A stretch of DNA of 57,600 nucleotides from contig WVYX01000273.1 of NCBI GenBank assembly GCA_011772755.1, forward strand, positions 1 through 57,600. Reading direction: 5' to 3'. Every line of letters starts with the position of its first letter. The first letter of the stretch is position 1. Source of the DNA: Gemmatimonadales bacterium (GTDB taxonomy: Bacteria; Gemmatimonadota; Gemmatimonadetes; Gemmatimonadales; GWC2-71-9). The notes below the pieces were generated by a model. It searched no databases. It was not told the origin of the DNA and saw nothing but the letters and a program-made list of their open reading frames with translations. The translations under genes were made by a program, and so were the position numbers. This document shows positions 32,401 through 40,541 of the stretch, piece by piece.

Positions 32401-32447
32401 ACGAGAAGGAACGCCCCGAAGGCGAGCACAGAACGTGTCAATCGCAT
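29442..32447 (-). CDS. SusC/RagA-family TonB-linked outer-membrane receptor
   Basis: A 1001-residue outer-membrane importer: signal peptide (MRLTRSVLAFGAFLLVAAGG...AEA), a carboxypeptidase-regulatory-like domain (about 27-110: GAVRGRVVSQATDQPIADV), the TonB plug (about 125-235 with DDIESIEIVKGPSAAALYG and GVIVVTTKRG), and a 22-strand barrel ending in ARLQLTF with a terminal aromatic. The AGGAG about eight bases before the ATG fixes the start. It pairs with the downstream SusD to import an unknown substrate by TonB-driven transport. Its leader contains a cloverleaf-like RNA candidate and a phased TAGATA array. Confidence 0.95.
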   Translation of the reverse strand: MRLTRSVLAFGAFLLVAAGGAVPAEAQTGAVRGRVVSQATDQPIADVVIEFVGTNRTVRSGANGEYEFINVPIGRVTLRASMIGFAAQTVEVNVAAGLAATVDFVLRPVVISLDAFVVTATGEKRVREVANVITTLDAAKAVEEVAPPSLASLIQGRSPGVQIINSSGTTGTGTKVRIRGSSSISLSNEPLLVVDGVRVDNRQNDIGFVTGGQTISRINDFNPDDIESIEIVKGPSAAALYGTAAANGVIVVTTKRGRVGAPVWNAYVEQGIIREANQYPDNYRGLDDSGSTCRLAQVSAGSCTQAELQTSNPLESKTTSPFKTGRRQQYGLNVAGGSSQVQYYVSGEWEVENGVYGLPQQTQDSILEFRDEIPDFALNPNRLKRGSVRANLNALLGEKATLNVSSGYVSADIGLPQNDNNVMGMLPSGYFGSSDSTDNGGWGFFTPEEVFFVEGKQQIERFTNSLNLNWHPTTWLEGRATVGADFANKSDIRFQATGSGPNFANYLEGFRVSDKTNTYSYTVDLGATAYLRLSNRLSSKTSAGFQYFRNNREQVETTGQVLPPGAGSQKSASDQFIDEDFIDTKTVGTFFEQQFGFDDRLFVTGAIRGDDNSAFGQDFDFTVYPKLGISYLAVENPGGVLDNLRFRGAWGASGQQPGTNDAEKSYTGISFVEGGEELAGVTINNPGNTALKPERSSEIEVGFESGLFGGRLGVDFTYYRRKTTDALVQRQLAPSLGLGQQRWENIGETLNWGFEAGVNAAIVRSPMFSWNLGLTGSTNTNKLIELGEGVEPIVFQGGRQKHQEDYPMGSYWQEPFTFEDANGDGIITVDELTIGDTTEFMGYARPRYEAALYNSIDIGGRFRISGLLDYRGGHKLHNFTEAFRCRMNVCRGLSDPAAPLDEQARAQTQKASVQTVAGFLEPGWFLKLRELSFTFFAPDSWARVLGADRVSLTVSGRNLLTITDYTGVDPEVQGGTGNFGSLDFLTQPQVRYWTARLQLTF

Positions 32448-32567
32448 GTTTCCATTCTCCTAGGTTGAGATTTCGATTCGCACAGGATCGTTCACCACAG
32501 GCATCACCTCCTCGCGGCCGTCCAGCTACCGCTGCCGAATCGCCCCGGCCGAGTGAAACAGCAGCGA

Positions 32568-32646
32568 CGTGTGGGGCCGGGCTTGCTGGGTCCCGCTCGT
32601 CCTCCCCAAACGAGTCTCCTGCCAGGTGGCAAAGGAGCCCCACACG
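32568..32646 (-). ncRNA. Candidate structured leader RNA (four-way junction) of susC
   Basis: On the minus strand a 79-nt segment can fold into a cloverleaf. A perfect 10-bp outer stem CGTGTGGGGC/GCCCCACACG encloses three hairpins: TGCC-loop-GGCA (32620-32631, extendable by CTCC/GGAG), CTCGT/ACGAG (32596-32614) and CGGG/CCCG (32578-32595). The last three stems abut with no gap, so coaxial stacking is possible. It ends about 120 nt upstream of the susC ATG. It lacks tRNA hallmarks and does not match riboswitch consensus sequences I know; a cis-regulatory role is inferred. Confidence 0.4.
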
Positions 32647-32718
32647 CCGCCATCAGGGGCGCGGGCGAATCCGACACCCGCGCTGGACGTGTCACGCATT
32701 CTGGCCTATTCGACCTAC

Positions 32719-32745
32719 TAGATATCGATAGATAACAGATAGATA
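32719..32745. promoter_or_regulatory. Three phased TAGATA repeats upstream of susC
   Basis: TAGATA occurs at 32719-32724, 32729-32734 and 32740-32745, spaced 10 and 11 bp, that is one helical turn each, in an AT-rich island of a GC-rich gap. This suggests an activator binding array or an AT-rich promoter region for the susC transcript (and perhaps padR). The rest of the 562-bp gap before padR holds only the leader RNA candidate and the padR operator. Confidence 0.45.
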
Positions 32746-32940
32746 TGTAACGTACTTAGCACACTTCGTCAAGCTACCCCCCCGGTCGGTGCCACTCAAG
32801 CCTTTCACTTACAACGACTTGAGCTCACATGGCACAGCGCTACCTGGTGGGGGTAGCTCTATGAAGGGAGGATGCGCGGCCGGGGTCAGGGCGAGGCGGG
32901 CGGTGCGGTTGAACCAACGGCTTGCATTTCAGCCGGATAG

Positions 32941-32953
32941 GTATATCATATAC
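32941..32953. promoter_or_regulatory. Palindromic operator upstream of padR
   Basis: GTATATCATATAC is a perfect 13-bp palindrome around a central C, followed by ATATG. It lies 57 bp before the chosen padR start in the expected promoter region, as for an autoregulated PadR gene. Confidence 0.6.
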
Positions 32954-33009
32954 ATATGCCGCGATCTTCTGTTGCAAACCGAACTGCCGCCAGCCAAAGC
33001 GAGGTTGCC

Positions 33010-33396
33010 GTGACACAACGTGACGTCGACGCACACCTGCCGCTGACTCCGCTGTCGTTCCAAATCCTACTCGCCCTGGTCGACGGCGAGCGCCACGGCT
33101 ACGGCATCATGAAGGAGATCGAGCGCAGGACTGAAGGGAGGATGACGCCTGCCACGGGGCCGCTCTACCTCGCGGCTCAGCGGCTGCTGGAGACGGGGCT
33201 GATCGCCGAATCCGACAAGCGGCCCGCCCCGGAGCTAGATGATCAGCGGCGGCGCTACTACAAGCTCACGGACTTTGGCCGGCGCGTCGCAGCGGCCGAG
33301 GCCAAGCGCATGGCGAGCCTGCTGGAAGTGGCATTCGACAAGCGCCTCGTGGATGGGCGGGTTACGGTTTCCAACGAAGAGGGCGTGACAGCGTAA
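33010..33396 (+). CDS. PadR-family transcriptional regulator
   Basis: A 128-residue winged-helix repressor. The PadR domain is intact: LTPLSFQILLALVDGERHGYGIMKEIERRTEGRMTPATGPLYLAAQRLLETGLI, then RRYYKLTDFGRRVAAAEAKRM. PadR proteins are small-molecule-responsive dimeric repressors. The GTG at 33010 has GAGG five bases upstream and gives the usual short lead before the domain; an ATG at 32956 overlaps the operator edge and has a poor ribosome site, but cannot be excluded. It is divergent from susC and tail to tail with the first kinase. The ligand is unknown. Confidence 0.88.
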   Translation: MTQRDVDAHLPLTPLSFQILLALVDGERHGYGIMKEIERRTEGRMTPATGPLYLAAQRLLETGLIAESDKRPAPELDDQRRRYYKLTDFGRRVAAAEAKRMASLLEVAFDKRLVDGRVTVSNEEGVTA

Positions 33397-33413
33397 GCCG
33401 AGTCCCGGCCGTC

Positions 33414-36032
33414 CTAGTTCTCCCTCGCCAGCAACTCCTCGAACCGGGGATGGCCCCGCAGCGGCTGCCACCACGGATGGATCCGCAACCACGTGGGCGA
33501 ATACGGGGACGGGATCTGCAGTAGGGTCTCAAGCTGTTCCACCGCGGCGTCGTACTCACCCACCATCACGTAGACCTGTGCCAGGGAGGCGAGGGAGAAC
33601 GCGCCCCAGAATGCGTCCTCGGTGAGTGGCTCCAGGCTCACGCTGATCTCCGCCTCCCGCACTGCATCGCTGCGGCGACCCAAGGCGGCGTAGGCAATCC
33701 CCAGGAGGCTATGCCACGCGGCGAAGTCCCGGTCTACCTGCACCCGGTCTTCCGTCCGCAGGCGCAGCGAATCGTAGTAAGGACGTGCCAACCGTGCTTG
33801 CCCCCGCAAGTCGTACGCCCCGGCCCGAGCCAGATAGTACAGCGCCGCGTCACCCGCGATCGTGTTGGGGGCAACGCTCTCCAGGCCTCGGCGGAGGTCA
33901 CCGTTCAGCACTCCAAACTCCACAAAGGACGGCCGCGCCACCACCAGCCGCGATAGCACCTCCGTCATCCCGCACATCTCCACTCCCTCGCGCAGGTTGC
34001 GCTCCGCCTCTTGCACATCGCCGTCTCGAACCAGGGCGAGCCAGGCCTTCAGCACGTACCCATCGGCCGCTTCCGGAGCCCGGCGGATCGCTTCGTCCAC
34101 GAACCGCTCGGCCTCCGAGTAACGACGCAGCCAAAGGTGGGTCTCCCCCAGCGCGTAGGGCCCCGCACGGTCACCCGGCACCAGCGAAGTGAGCCGCCTG
34201 AGGGTCTCCAGCGATTCCTCCCACCTGCCCAGGCGCCGTAACAGTAGGGCCTGGAGATACAGGGCATCGGCGTCGCCGGGCCGTGCCTGCAGGAACTCGC
34301 CGAGGGGAGTCAGGGCCTCCTCATATTCCTCTTGCGCATAGCGCAGGGCCGCCAGGGCGAAAGACGCGTCAGCAAGGCTCGGATCCAACGCCCGCGCTCG
34401 CTCGATCGCCACCCAGGACCTCGCCAGGTACTGGGGGTCCCGCTCGCCGGTGGCGTAGATCGCCGTCAGCGCCTTGGCGACACCGACGTATGCGAGGACG
34501 AAGCTGCTGTCGATGCTCACGGCGCGCTCGTACATGCGCAAGGCGCGCCGGTTGTCCTCCAGCATCGAGCTGCGATAGTAGAAGTCGTTGCCCCGGACGT
34601 AGTAGTCCCATGCTTCAGGGCTGGCGGTTGGCTGGGCGGCGAGGGCCGCCCGCTCGGGCGCCAAGATCACGACGTCGAGGGCCTGCGCGATCCGCTCCGC
34701 GATGTCCGCCTGTAGCTCGAAGATGCCCGCCAGGGGAGCTTCATAGGTTTCCGCCCAGACGATCGTGGCATCGGCCACTCGGACCAGCTCCGGGCTCACC
34801 CGCACGCGGCTTGTACCGTCAGGAAGCTGCTGTTTCACCACGCTACCCCGCAGCACATACGCGACGCCCAGTTCCGCCCCAATCTCTGCAACGCTGTTGT
34901 CGCTGGCGGCAACTCGTTCCCCTCGGTAGTAGCCGATCACGTCGAGCCCGGACAATCCCGCGAGGCGATTCCTGATCGCCTCGGCGGTACCGTCGGCAAA
35001 GTAGTGGTCGCCAGACGGGTCTCGATCAGCGAACGGCAAGACGGCGAGTCGGGGGTTCACCGGCGGCGACGCCGCACCCCAGGACCACAAGCCGAGGCCG
35101 CCGGCCACGAGCACGACGGCTGTTGCGACAGCGGCCATGAGGCGAGTGAACCGTCGCCGGGCTGCTCGCGGGACCACGGACGGTGCGTCGTTGGCCGCCT
35201 CACCCGGGGTGAGAGCAGTGGCCAACTGACCTGCCGTTGCGAACCGGTCTTCCGGCCGCTGTGCCAAGGCCCTGGCCAGGACCTGCTCCACCGCCGCGGG
35301 CAGGGTATCTAGCCGGCGTCGCTGCTCAGGGGGGGTATCGGGCAGCCGACCCGCGGTCACCGCCCGATGGTCCAGCCACCTTCTGGGCGTCCCCCCCAGC
35401 AACATCTCGAACAGCACGCAGGCAAGGCTGTAGATATCGGTCCGCTCATCCAGCTCCCGGCTCCCGGCCGCCTGCTCCGGGCTCATGTAGCCCAGCGTGC
35501 CCAGCGGCAACCCGGAAACCGTCCACGCTTCCCCGGCAGCCGCACTGACGGCTCGCGCGATCCCAAAGTCCACCACCACGGCTTCTCCGCCTGATAGCAG
35601 GATGTTGTCCGGCTTGATGTCGCGGTGGATGATGCCATGGTCGTGGGCGTACTGGAGAGCGGCTGCCACCTCCCGGGTAATCTGCAGAGCCTCCTCCAGT
35701 GACACGGGAGGATAACGGCTCATCCGGGTGCGCAATGACTCACCTTCCACGTGCGGCATGACATAGTAGAGCAGGCCATCAGCCTGGCCCGAGTCGTACA
35801 CGGGCACGATGTGGGGGTGTTGAAGCTGCGCCGCGATTTGGATCTCCCGCAGGAACCGGTCGGCACCGAGCCCGGCGCTGAGCTCGGGGCGCAGCACCTT
35901 CAACGCGACTTGCCGGTCGTGTTTGAGATCGTGAGCGAGATAGATGACCGCCATCCCACCACGGCCAAGCTCCCGCTCTACCCGGTAGCGGTCACCCAGG
36001 ACGGTCGAGAGATGTGCAAGGAGATCCACCAC
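33414..36032 (-). CDS. Transmembrane Ser/Thr protein kinase with TPR sensor region (kinase 1)
   Basis: An 872-residue Hanks-type kinase. The kinase domain has GRGGMA, the Lys of VALKVLRPE, HRDIKPDN and VDFGIAR, with GTLGYMSPEQ in the activation segment. A membrane helix (RRRFTRLMAAVATAVVLVAGGLGLWSWG) follows, then an FlgO-like domain (RLAVLPFADRD..., LRGSVVKQ) and TPR units to the C-terminus, outside the membrane. The GTG at 36032 is chosen because GGAG is nine bases upstream and the -10-like motif lies 26 bp upstream, exactly as in kinases 2 and 3. Of the three tandem kinases only this one has a membrane helix. Confidence 0.92.
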   Translation of the reverse strand: MVDLLAHLSTVLGDRYRVERELGRGGMAVIYLAHDLKHDRQVALKVLRPELSAGLGADRFLREIQIAAQLQHPHIVPVYDSGQADGLLYYVMPHVEGESLRTRMSRYPPVSLEEALQITREVAAALQYAHDHGIIHRDIKPDNILLSGGEAVVVDFGIARAVSAAAGEAWTVSGLPLGTLGYMSPEQAAGSRELDERTDIYSLACVLFEMLLGGTPRRWLDHRAVTAGRLPDTPPEQRRRLDTLPAAVEQVLARALAQRPEDRFATAGQLATALTPGEAANDAPSVVPRAARRRFTRLMAAVATAVVLVAGGLGLWSWGAASPPVNPRLAVLPFADRDPSGDHYFADGTAEAIRNRLAGLSGLDVIGYYRGERVAASDNSVAEIGAELGVAYVLRGSVVKQQLPDGTSRVRVSPELVRVADATIVWAETYEAPLAGIFELQADIAERIAQALDVVILAPERAALAAQPTASPEAWDYYVRGNDFYYRSSMLEDNRRALRMYERAVSIDSSFVLAYVGVAKALTAIYATGERDPQYLARSWVAIERARALDPSLADASFALAALRYAQEEYEEALTPLGEFLQARPGDADALYLQALLLRRLGRWEESLETLRRLTSLVPGDRAGPYALGETHLWLRRYSEAERFVDEAIRRAPEAADGYVLKAWLALVRDGDVQEAERNLREGVEMCGMTEVLSRLVVARPSFVEFGVLNGDLRRGLESVAPNTIAGDAALYYLARAGAYDLRGQARLARPYYDSLRLRTEDRVQVDRDFAAWHSLLGIAYAALGRRSDAVREAEISVSLEPLTEDAFWGAFSLASLAQVYVMVGEYDAAVEQLETLLQIPSPYSPTWLRIHPWWQPLRGHPRFEELLAREN

Positions 36033-36058
36033 GCCCCACAGCTCCAAGATGCTCGCGC

Positions 36059-36110
36059 CGTTATACCCCTCAACCGGTCGCGTGAATCAGGAGTGAAGGC
36101 ATCATGAATG
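36059..36110 (-). promoter_or_regulatory. Promoter of kinase 1, conserved with kinase 3
   Basis: On the minus strand: blocks CATTCA (36105-36110), GA (36102-36103), CTTCACT (36092-36098) and TGATTCA (36083-36089), then after 14 bp the -10-like GGGTATAACG (36059-36068), 26 bp before the start codon. The same blocks with identical spacing precede kinase 3. Confidence 0.65.
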
Positions 36111-36114
36111 TCAG

Positions 36115-38277
36115 CTACAGCTTGAGCAGCGCCCGAAAGCGTGGGTGGTCCCGGAGGGACTCGAAATCCGGATCATTGGCGATCCACCGTTTGTTGCCAA
36201 ACCCACCACGGATTGCCTTCTCCATGGTGTCCAGTGCCTTGTCGCTCAGGCCGACCAGCGCATACACGCACGCCACCGCGTAGACCACCACCGGATCCTC
36301 CGAATCGATGGCCAATGCCCGCTCGGTCCACTCCAGGCTCTCCTCGTGCCGGCCCAGCCGTGCCAGGCAGCCGGCGCCTAGGGTCAAGGCCCGCGCGTCG
36401 CCCGGCGAGTGCTCCAGCTGCTTCTCGATCACCGCCAACGCCCTGCGATAGGCCGCCTCTGCCTCGGCGTCGCGCCCCAAGCCGGCATACGCCAGCGCGG
36501 CCAGGAGCCGAGCCTGATAGTCCTCCCGCACGTCGCACGCTTTCTCAAACAAGTGCACCGCTGCCTCATGCTTCCCCTGCTGGAAGCAGGTCCGCGCGTA
36601 GAAGTAGTAGGGCTCGAACAGCGCGGGATTCAGCCGGATCGCCTTCTCGAATTCTTCCTGGGCCTCAGCATACCGCTTGTTCAGCGACACGGCGAGGCCG
36701 CGCGCCGCGTGGGCCTCAGCCAGCTCTGAGTCGAGCTCCAACGCCCGGCGGCTCGCGATGTCTGCCCGGTCCAGGTTGGCTTCGCTGCCGTCGAAGTACA
36801 TGTAGAGGAACGAAGAGCAGTCAGCCACGCCGGCAAACGCCAGCGCAAAGTCCCGATCGATCTCGATGGCGCGGGTGAACATCTCACGTGCGTAGTGCAC
36901 ACTGTTCTTCTGAAACTGGTGCAGGAAGAACCGGCCACGCAGGTAGCATTCGTACGCCGCGAGGTCGACCGTCGGCGACTTGATGAGAGCCTGCTTCTCC
37001 TCGTCGCTCAGCACGACACGCAGTGCACGGGCGATGTTCTGCGCAATCTCATCCTGGATCGCGAACACGTCCTCTGCATCACGATCGTAGCGCTCCGACC
37101 ACAGGTGGTAACCATCGGCGACGCTGACCAGCTGGGCGGTGATCCGCAGCCGATTGCCTGCCTTCCGCACGCTCCCTTCCAACAAAGTTGCGACTCCGAG
37201 CTCCTCGCCGATCGTGCGGATGTCCTGATCCGTGTCCTTGAAGGCAAACGCGGAGGTGCGCGAGGCGACCTGCAGGGCCTTGATCCTGGTCAGGGCATTG
37301 ATGATCTCCTCGGCGATCCCGTCGCTGAAGTACTCGTTCTCCGGATCGGCGCTCATGTTGACGAACGGCAGGACCGCAATCGACCGACCTGGGGGCGTGG
37401 TGGGGGCGCCCCCCCACGTGGACCCCAAAGGTGTGCTGGGGGCAAGCCGCGTGGTTAGCGCCTGGGCGAACTCGGCTGAGGTCGCATACCGGTCCTTGGG
37501 CCACGTCGCCAACGCCCGGAGCACGATCCGTTCGAGCGTCGCCGAGACCGAGCCTCTGACGACACGCAAACTCGGCACGGGCTCCGTACACTTGCGGGCG
37601 AGAATCGCGTGCGGCGTGGGCCCGGTATGAGGAGGCTCGCCCACCAGCATCTCGTACAGAACACAGCCCAGGGAATAGATGTCCGTGCGCGCATCCAGTT
37701 GCCGCTCTCCGCGGGCCTGCTCTGGACTCATGTAGGCGGGCGTACCCACGGCGATGCCGTCCAGCGTCACACGATCTTCCCCCGCCGCCGTAATCGCCCG
37801 GGCAATGCCAAAGTCGGTCACCAGCGCGTGACTCGACTCCAGCAACACGTTCTCCGGCTTGATGTCCCGATGCACCACGCCGCGGCCATGTGCGTAGCTC
37901 AACGCATCCGCCACCTCCAGCGTTATGTGGAGTGCATCCTCCAGCGGAAGCTGCCCCTCCCGCGCGAGGCGGGTCCGGAGAGACTCACCCGCCACGAACG
38001 GCATCACGTAGTAGAGCAGACCATCGACCTCGCCGGAATCATACAGCGGGAGGATGTGCGGATGGCTCAGCTGGGCCGCGATCTGGATCTCCCGCAGGAA
38101 GCGTTCCGCACCAAGGGATGCCGCGAGCTCGGGCCGCATCACCTTCACGGCGACCTTGCGTTGGTGCTTGAGATCCTGAGCACGGTACACCGTCGCCGTG
38201 CCGCCGCGTCCGAGTTCCTGCTCGAAGGCGTAGCTGCTGGCTAGCGCAGTAGAGAGTTGGGCAAGCTGATCGGGCAC
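36115..38277 (-). CDS. Cytosolic Ser/Thr protein kinase with FlgO-like and TPR domains (kinase 2)
   Basis: A 720-residue kinase. The Hanks motifs are complete: GRGGTATVYRA (about 23-33), K45, HRDIKPEN (136-143), DFG (155-157) and GTPAYMSPEQ. After about 300 residues comes SIAVLPFVNMSADPENEYFSDGIAEEI, the FlgO-like (TolB N-terminal-like) region with VASRTSAFAFK and LEGSVRKAGNRLRITAQL, then six or more TPRs up to DPDFESLRDHPRFRALLKL. No membrane helix is seen, so it should be cytosolic. The GTG at 38277 has GGAG nine bases before it. Closely related to kinase 3. Confidence 0.92.
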   Translation of the reverse strand: MPDQLAQLSTALASSYAFEQELGRGGTATVYRAQDLKHQRKVAVKVMRPELAASLGAERFLREIQIAAQLSHPHILPLYDSGEVDGLLYYVMPFVAGESLRTRLAREGQLPLEDALHITLEVADALSYAHGRGVVHRDIKPENVLLESSHALVTDFGIARAITAAGEDRVTLDGIAVGTPAYMSPEQARGERQLDARTDIYSLGCVLYEMLVGEPPHTGPTPHAILARKCTEPVPSLRVVRGSVSATLERIVLRALATWPKDRYATSAEFAQALTTRLAPSTPLGSTWGGAPTTPPGRSIAVLPFVNMSADPENEYFSDGIAEEIINALTRIKALQVASRTSAFAFKDTDQDIRTIGEELGVATLLEGSVRKAGNRLRITAQLVSVADGYHLWSERYDRDAEDVFAIQDEIAQNIARALRVVLSDEEKQALIKSPTVDLAAYECYLRGRFFLHQFQKNSVHYAREMFTRAIEIDRDFALAFAGVADCSSFLYMYFDGSEANLDRADIASRRALELDSELAEAHAARGLAVSLNKRYAEAQEEFEKAIRLNPALFEPYYFYARTCFQQGKHEAAVHLFEKACDVREDYQARLLAALAYAGLGRDAEAEAAYRRALAVIEKQLEHSPGDARALTLGAGCLARLGRHEESLEWTERALAIDSEDPVVVYAVACVYALVGLSDKALDTMEKAIRGGFGNKRWIANDPDFESLRDHPRFRALLKL

Positions 38278-38303
38278 GGGGCAACACTCCGGATCAATAC
38301 CAA

Positions 38304-38313
38304 GCTAATACCC
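38304..38313 (-). promoter_or_regulatory. -10-like element of kinase 2
   Basis: GGGTATTAGC, 26 bp before the GTG, identical to the kinase 3 element and at the same distance. The upstream CTTCACT/TGATTCA blocks are only partly recognisable (CTTCT, TGAGTC) and closer in, as if about nine bases were lost. Confidence 0.5.
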
Positions 38314-38385
38314 CGGACCGACTCACGAGAAGCGTAGCTCAAGATAGCAGTCGGCGGGTGGGCAGGAGGATAAGGCGGCCTGTCG

Positions 38386-40515
38386 TCACACTCCCGCTAA
38401 GAGCGCCTGGAAACGGGGATGGCTGCGCAGCGAGTCGAGATCAGGATCATGCTCGATCCACTCCTTGCTCCCGAACCCCGTCTGGAACGCCTGCTCGAGG
38501 CAATCGATGGCTCGCTCCGCTTCTCCCTCCAGCGCATACAGGCATGCCACGTTATAGCGCACTCCCGCATCCTCCGGATCGATTGCCACTGCCCGCTCGG
38601 CCCATTCCAGCCCCCTCGCTTGCTCGCCCAGCCGGCACAAGCAAACCGCGCACATGGTGGCGGCGCGAGGATCATCAGGATTGAGCTCCAAGTGCTGCTC
38701 CACCACCCCCAAAGCCCGGCGGTATGCGACCTCGGCGTCCGCCTCATTCCCCAGTGCCGCATAGGATTGGGCAGCGAAGAACGATGCCTGGTAGTCCTCG
38801 CGCACCCGGGAAGCATCCTCGAACAACCGCGCGGCTTGCTCCAGCTTTCCCTGCGCGAAGCAGGCCCGGGCGTAGTGATACCGGGCCTCGAACTGCTTGG
38901 GATCCAGCCGAATCGCGGTCTCGAACTCCAACTCGGCATCCTGGTGGCGCTTCATCTGAAACAGGGCAAATCCCCGAGCCCCATGGGCCTCCGCCGACTC
39001 GGGCTCGAGCTCCAGCGCCTTCCGGCTCGCCACGTCAGCCTGCTCGAGATCGACGTTGCTGGAGGCATAGTACATGTTCAGCATCGACCAGCAGTCAGCC
39101 ACGCCGGCATACGCCAGTGCGAACTCGGGGTCGAGCTGAATCGCCCGATCGAACATCTGCCGGGCATACTCGAGGCTCTTCTTGCGACTCTGGCGGAAGA
39201 ACTGACGCCCGCGAAGGTAGTAGTCGTAGGCCTTGACGTCCGCCGTGGGCGCCTTCGCGATGGCACGCTTCTCGTCCTCACTCAGGATGAGCTGTAGCGC
39301 CTCGGCGATGTTGCGCGCAATCTCGTCCTGAATCGCGAAGACATCCTCCAGCTCCCGGTCATAACTCTCGGACCACAGGTGGTAGCCGTCGGCGACGTTG
39401 ATCAACTGCGCCGTGATCCGGAGCGTGCTGCCCGCCTTACGGACGCTCCCTTCGAGCACGGTGCCAACCCCCAAGTACTGACCGATGTTCCGGATATCCT
39501 GACGCTTACGCTTGAAGGCAAAGGCCGAGGTACGCGATGCGACCCGCAGGGCGCGGACCTTGGCGAGCGCGCTCGTGATCTCGTCGGCGATGCCGTCCGC
39601 GAAGTAGTCGCTCTCGGTGTCCGAGCTCATGTTGGCGAACGGCAGCACGGCAATGGACGTCGCAGGGTAGGCAACCGCTATCCCCCGCTGTGATGCCAGT
39701 GCCTCGGCAAAGTCGGCGGCCGTGCCAAACCGGTCAGCCGGCACCGGCGCCAGGGCCCTGACCAAGACGCGCTCCAGCGGATACGGCAGAGTGTCCAGCT
39801 GCTGGCGATGCTCAGGCGGGGCAGCGGTAATCTGGCCGGTGGTGAGCGATTGGCGGTCGAGCTTGCCCGGCCTCTCACCCACCAACATCTCGTACAGCAC
39901 GCACCCCAGACTATACACATCCGTCCGCTCGTCGAGATCGGTACTACCCGTCTCCTGCTCGGGACTCATGTAGCCCAACGTCCCCAGCGGCAGCCCCTCC
40001 AGCGTCAGCGACTCCCCGCCGGCTGCGCTCACTGCCCGTGCGATCCCGAAATCCGTCACCACGGCCTCCCCACCGGGGAGCAGAATGTTATCCGGCTTGA
40101 TATCGCGATGAATCACACCATGGCTGTGAGCGTACGTCAGCGCGGAGACCACTCCCCGCGCGATCCGGACCGCCTCCTCCAACGGCAGGGGCCGGTCGCG
40201 ACACAGCCGCGTCCGCAATGACTCGCCCTCCACGTGGGGCATCACGTAGTAGAGCATGCCAGCGATTTCGCCGGAGTCGTACACCGGAACGATGTGGGGA
40301 TGACTGAGCTTGGCCGCGATCCGGATCTCCCGGAGGAACCGCTCTGCACCGAGGGACGCGGCAAGCTCGGGACGCAACACTTTGAGCGCGACCCGTCGAT
40401 CGTGCTTGAGATCGCGGGCGAGGTAAACCACCGCCATGCCGCCACGGCCCAGTTCCCGTCCCACGCGGTAGCGGTCGGCGAGGATGCCTGCGAGCCTTGA
40501 GCTGAGACCAGCCAC
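38386..40515 (-). CDS. Cytosolic Ser/Thr protein kinase with FlgO-like and TPR domains (kinase 3)
   Basis: A 709-residue paralogue of kinase 2. Hanks motifs GRGGMAVVYLA (23-33), K45, HRDIKPDN (136-143), DFG (155-157) and GTLGYMSPEQ are intact. The FlgO-like region (SIAVLPFANMSSDTESDYFADGIADEI) and TPRs follow, ending DPDLDSLRSHPRFQALL, the same terminal motif as in the other two kinases. No membrane segment. Start GTG at 40515 with GGAG nine bases upstream. First gene of the kinase array; each gene has its own promoter, so they can be expressed separately. Phosphorylation targets are unknown. Confidence 0.92.
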   Translation of the reverse strand: MAGLSSRLAGILADRYRVGRELGRGGMAVVYLARDLKHDRRVALKVLRPELAASLGAERFLREIRIAAKLSHPHIVPVYDSGEIAGMLYYVMPHVEGESLRTRLCRDRPLPLEEAVRIARGVVSALTYAHSHGVIHRDIKPDNILLPGGEAVVTDFGIARAVSAAGGESLTLEGLPLGTLGYMSPEQETGSTDLDERTDVYSLGCVLYEMLVGERPGKLDRQSLTTGQITAAPPEHRQQLDTLPYPLERVLVRALAPVPADRFGTAADFAEALASQRGIAVAYPATSIAVLPFANMSSDTESDYFADGIADEITSALAKVRALRVASRTSAFAFKRKRQDIRNIGQYLGVGTVLEGSVRKAGSTLRITAQLINVADGYHLWSESYDRELEDVFAIQDEIARNIAEALQLILSEDEKRAIAKAPTADVKAYDYYLRGRQFFRQSRKKSLEYARQMFDRAIQLDPEFALAYAGVADCWSMLNMYYASSNVDLEQADVASRKALELEPESAEAHGARGFALFQMKRHQDAELEFETAIRLDPKQFEARYHYARACFAQGKLEQAARLFEDASRVREDYQASFFAAQSYAALGNEADAEVAYRRALGVVEQHLELNPDDPRAATMCAVCLCRLGEQARGLEWAERAVAIDPEDAGVRYNVACLYALEGEAERAIDCLEQAFQTGFGSKEWIEHDPDLDSLRSHPRFQALLAGV

Positions 40516-40541
40516 GCAGCCATGCTCCGAGCTAGATGCAG

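Noticed and set aside
32568..32646. Cloverleaf read as a tRNA or cobalamin riboswitch
   Set aside because: No T-loop, no 7-bp acceptor with a CCA-like end; the CAGGAGAC string resembles part of the B12 box but the other conserved cobalamin blocks are absent.
32435..32731. Frames in the susC leader on both strands
   Set aside because: Low-complexity Arg/Pro/Ser sequence overlapping the hairpin-rich leader, no ribosome sites.
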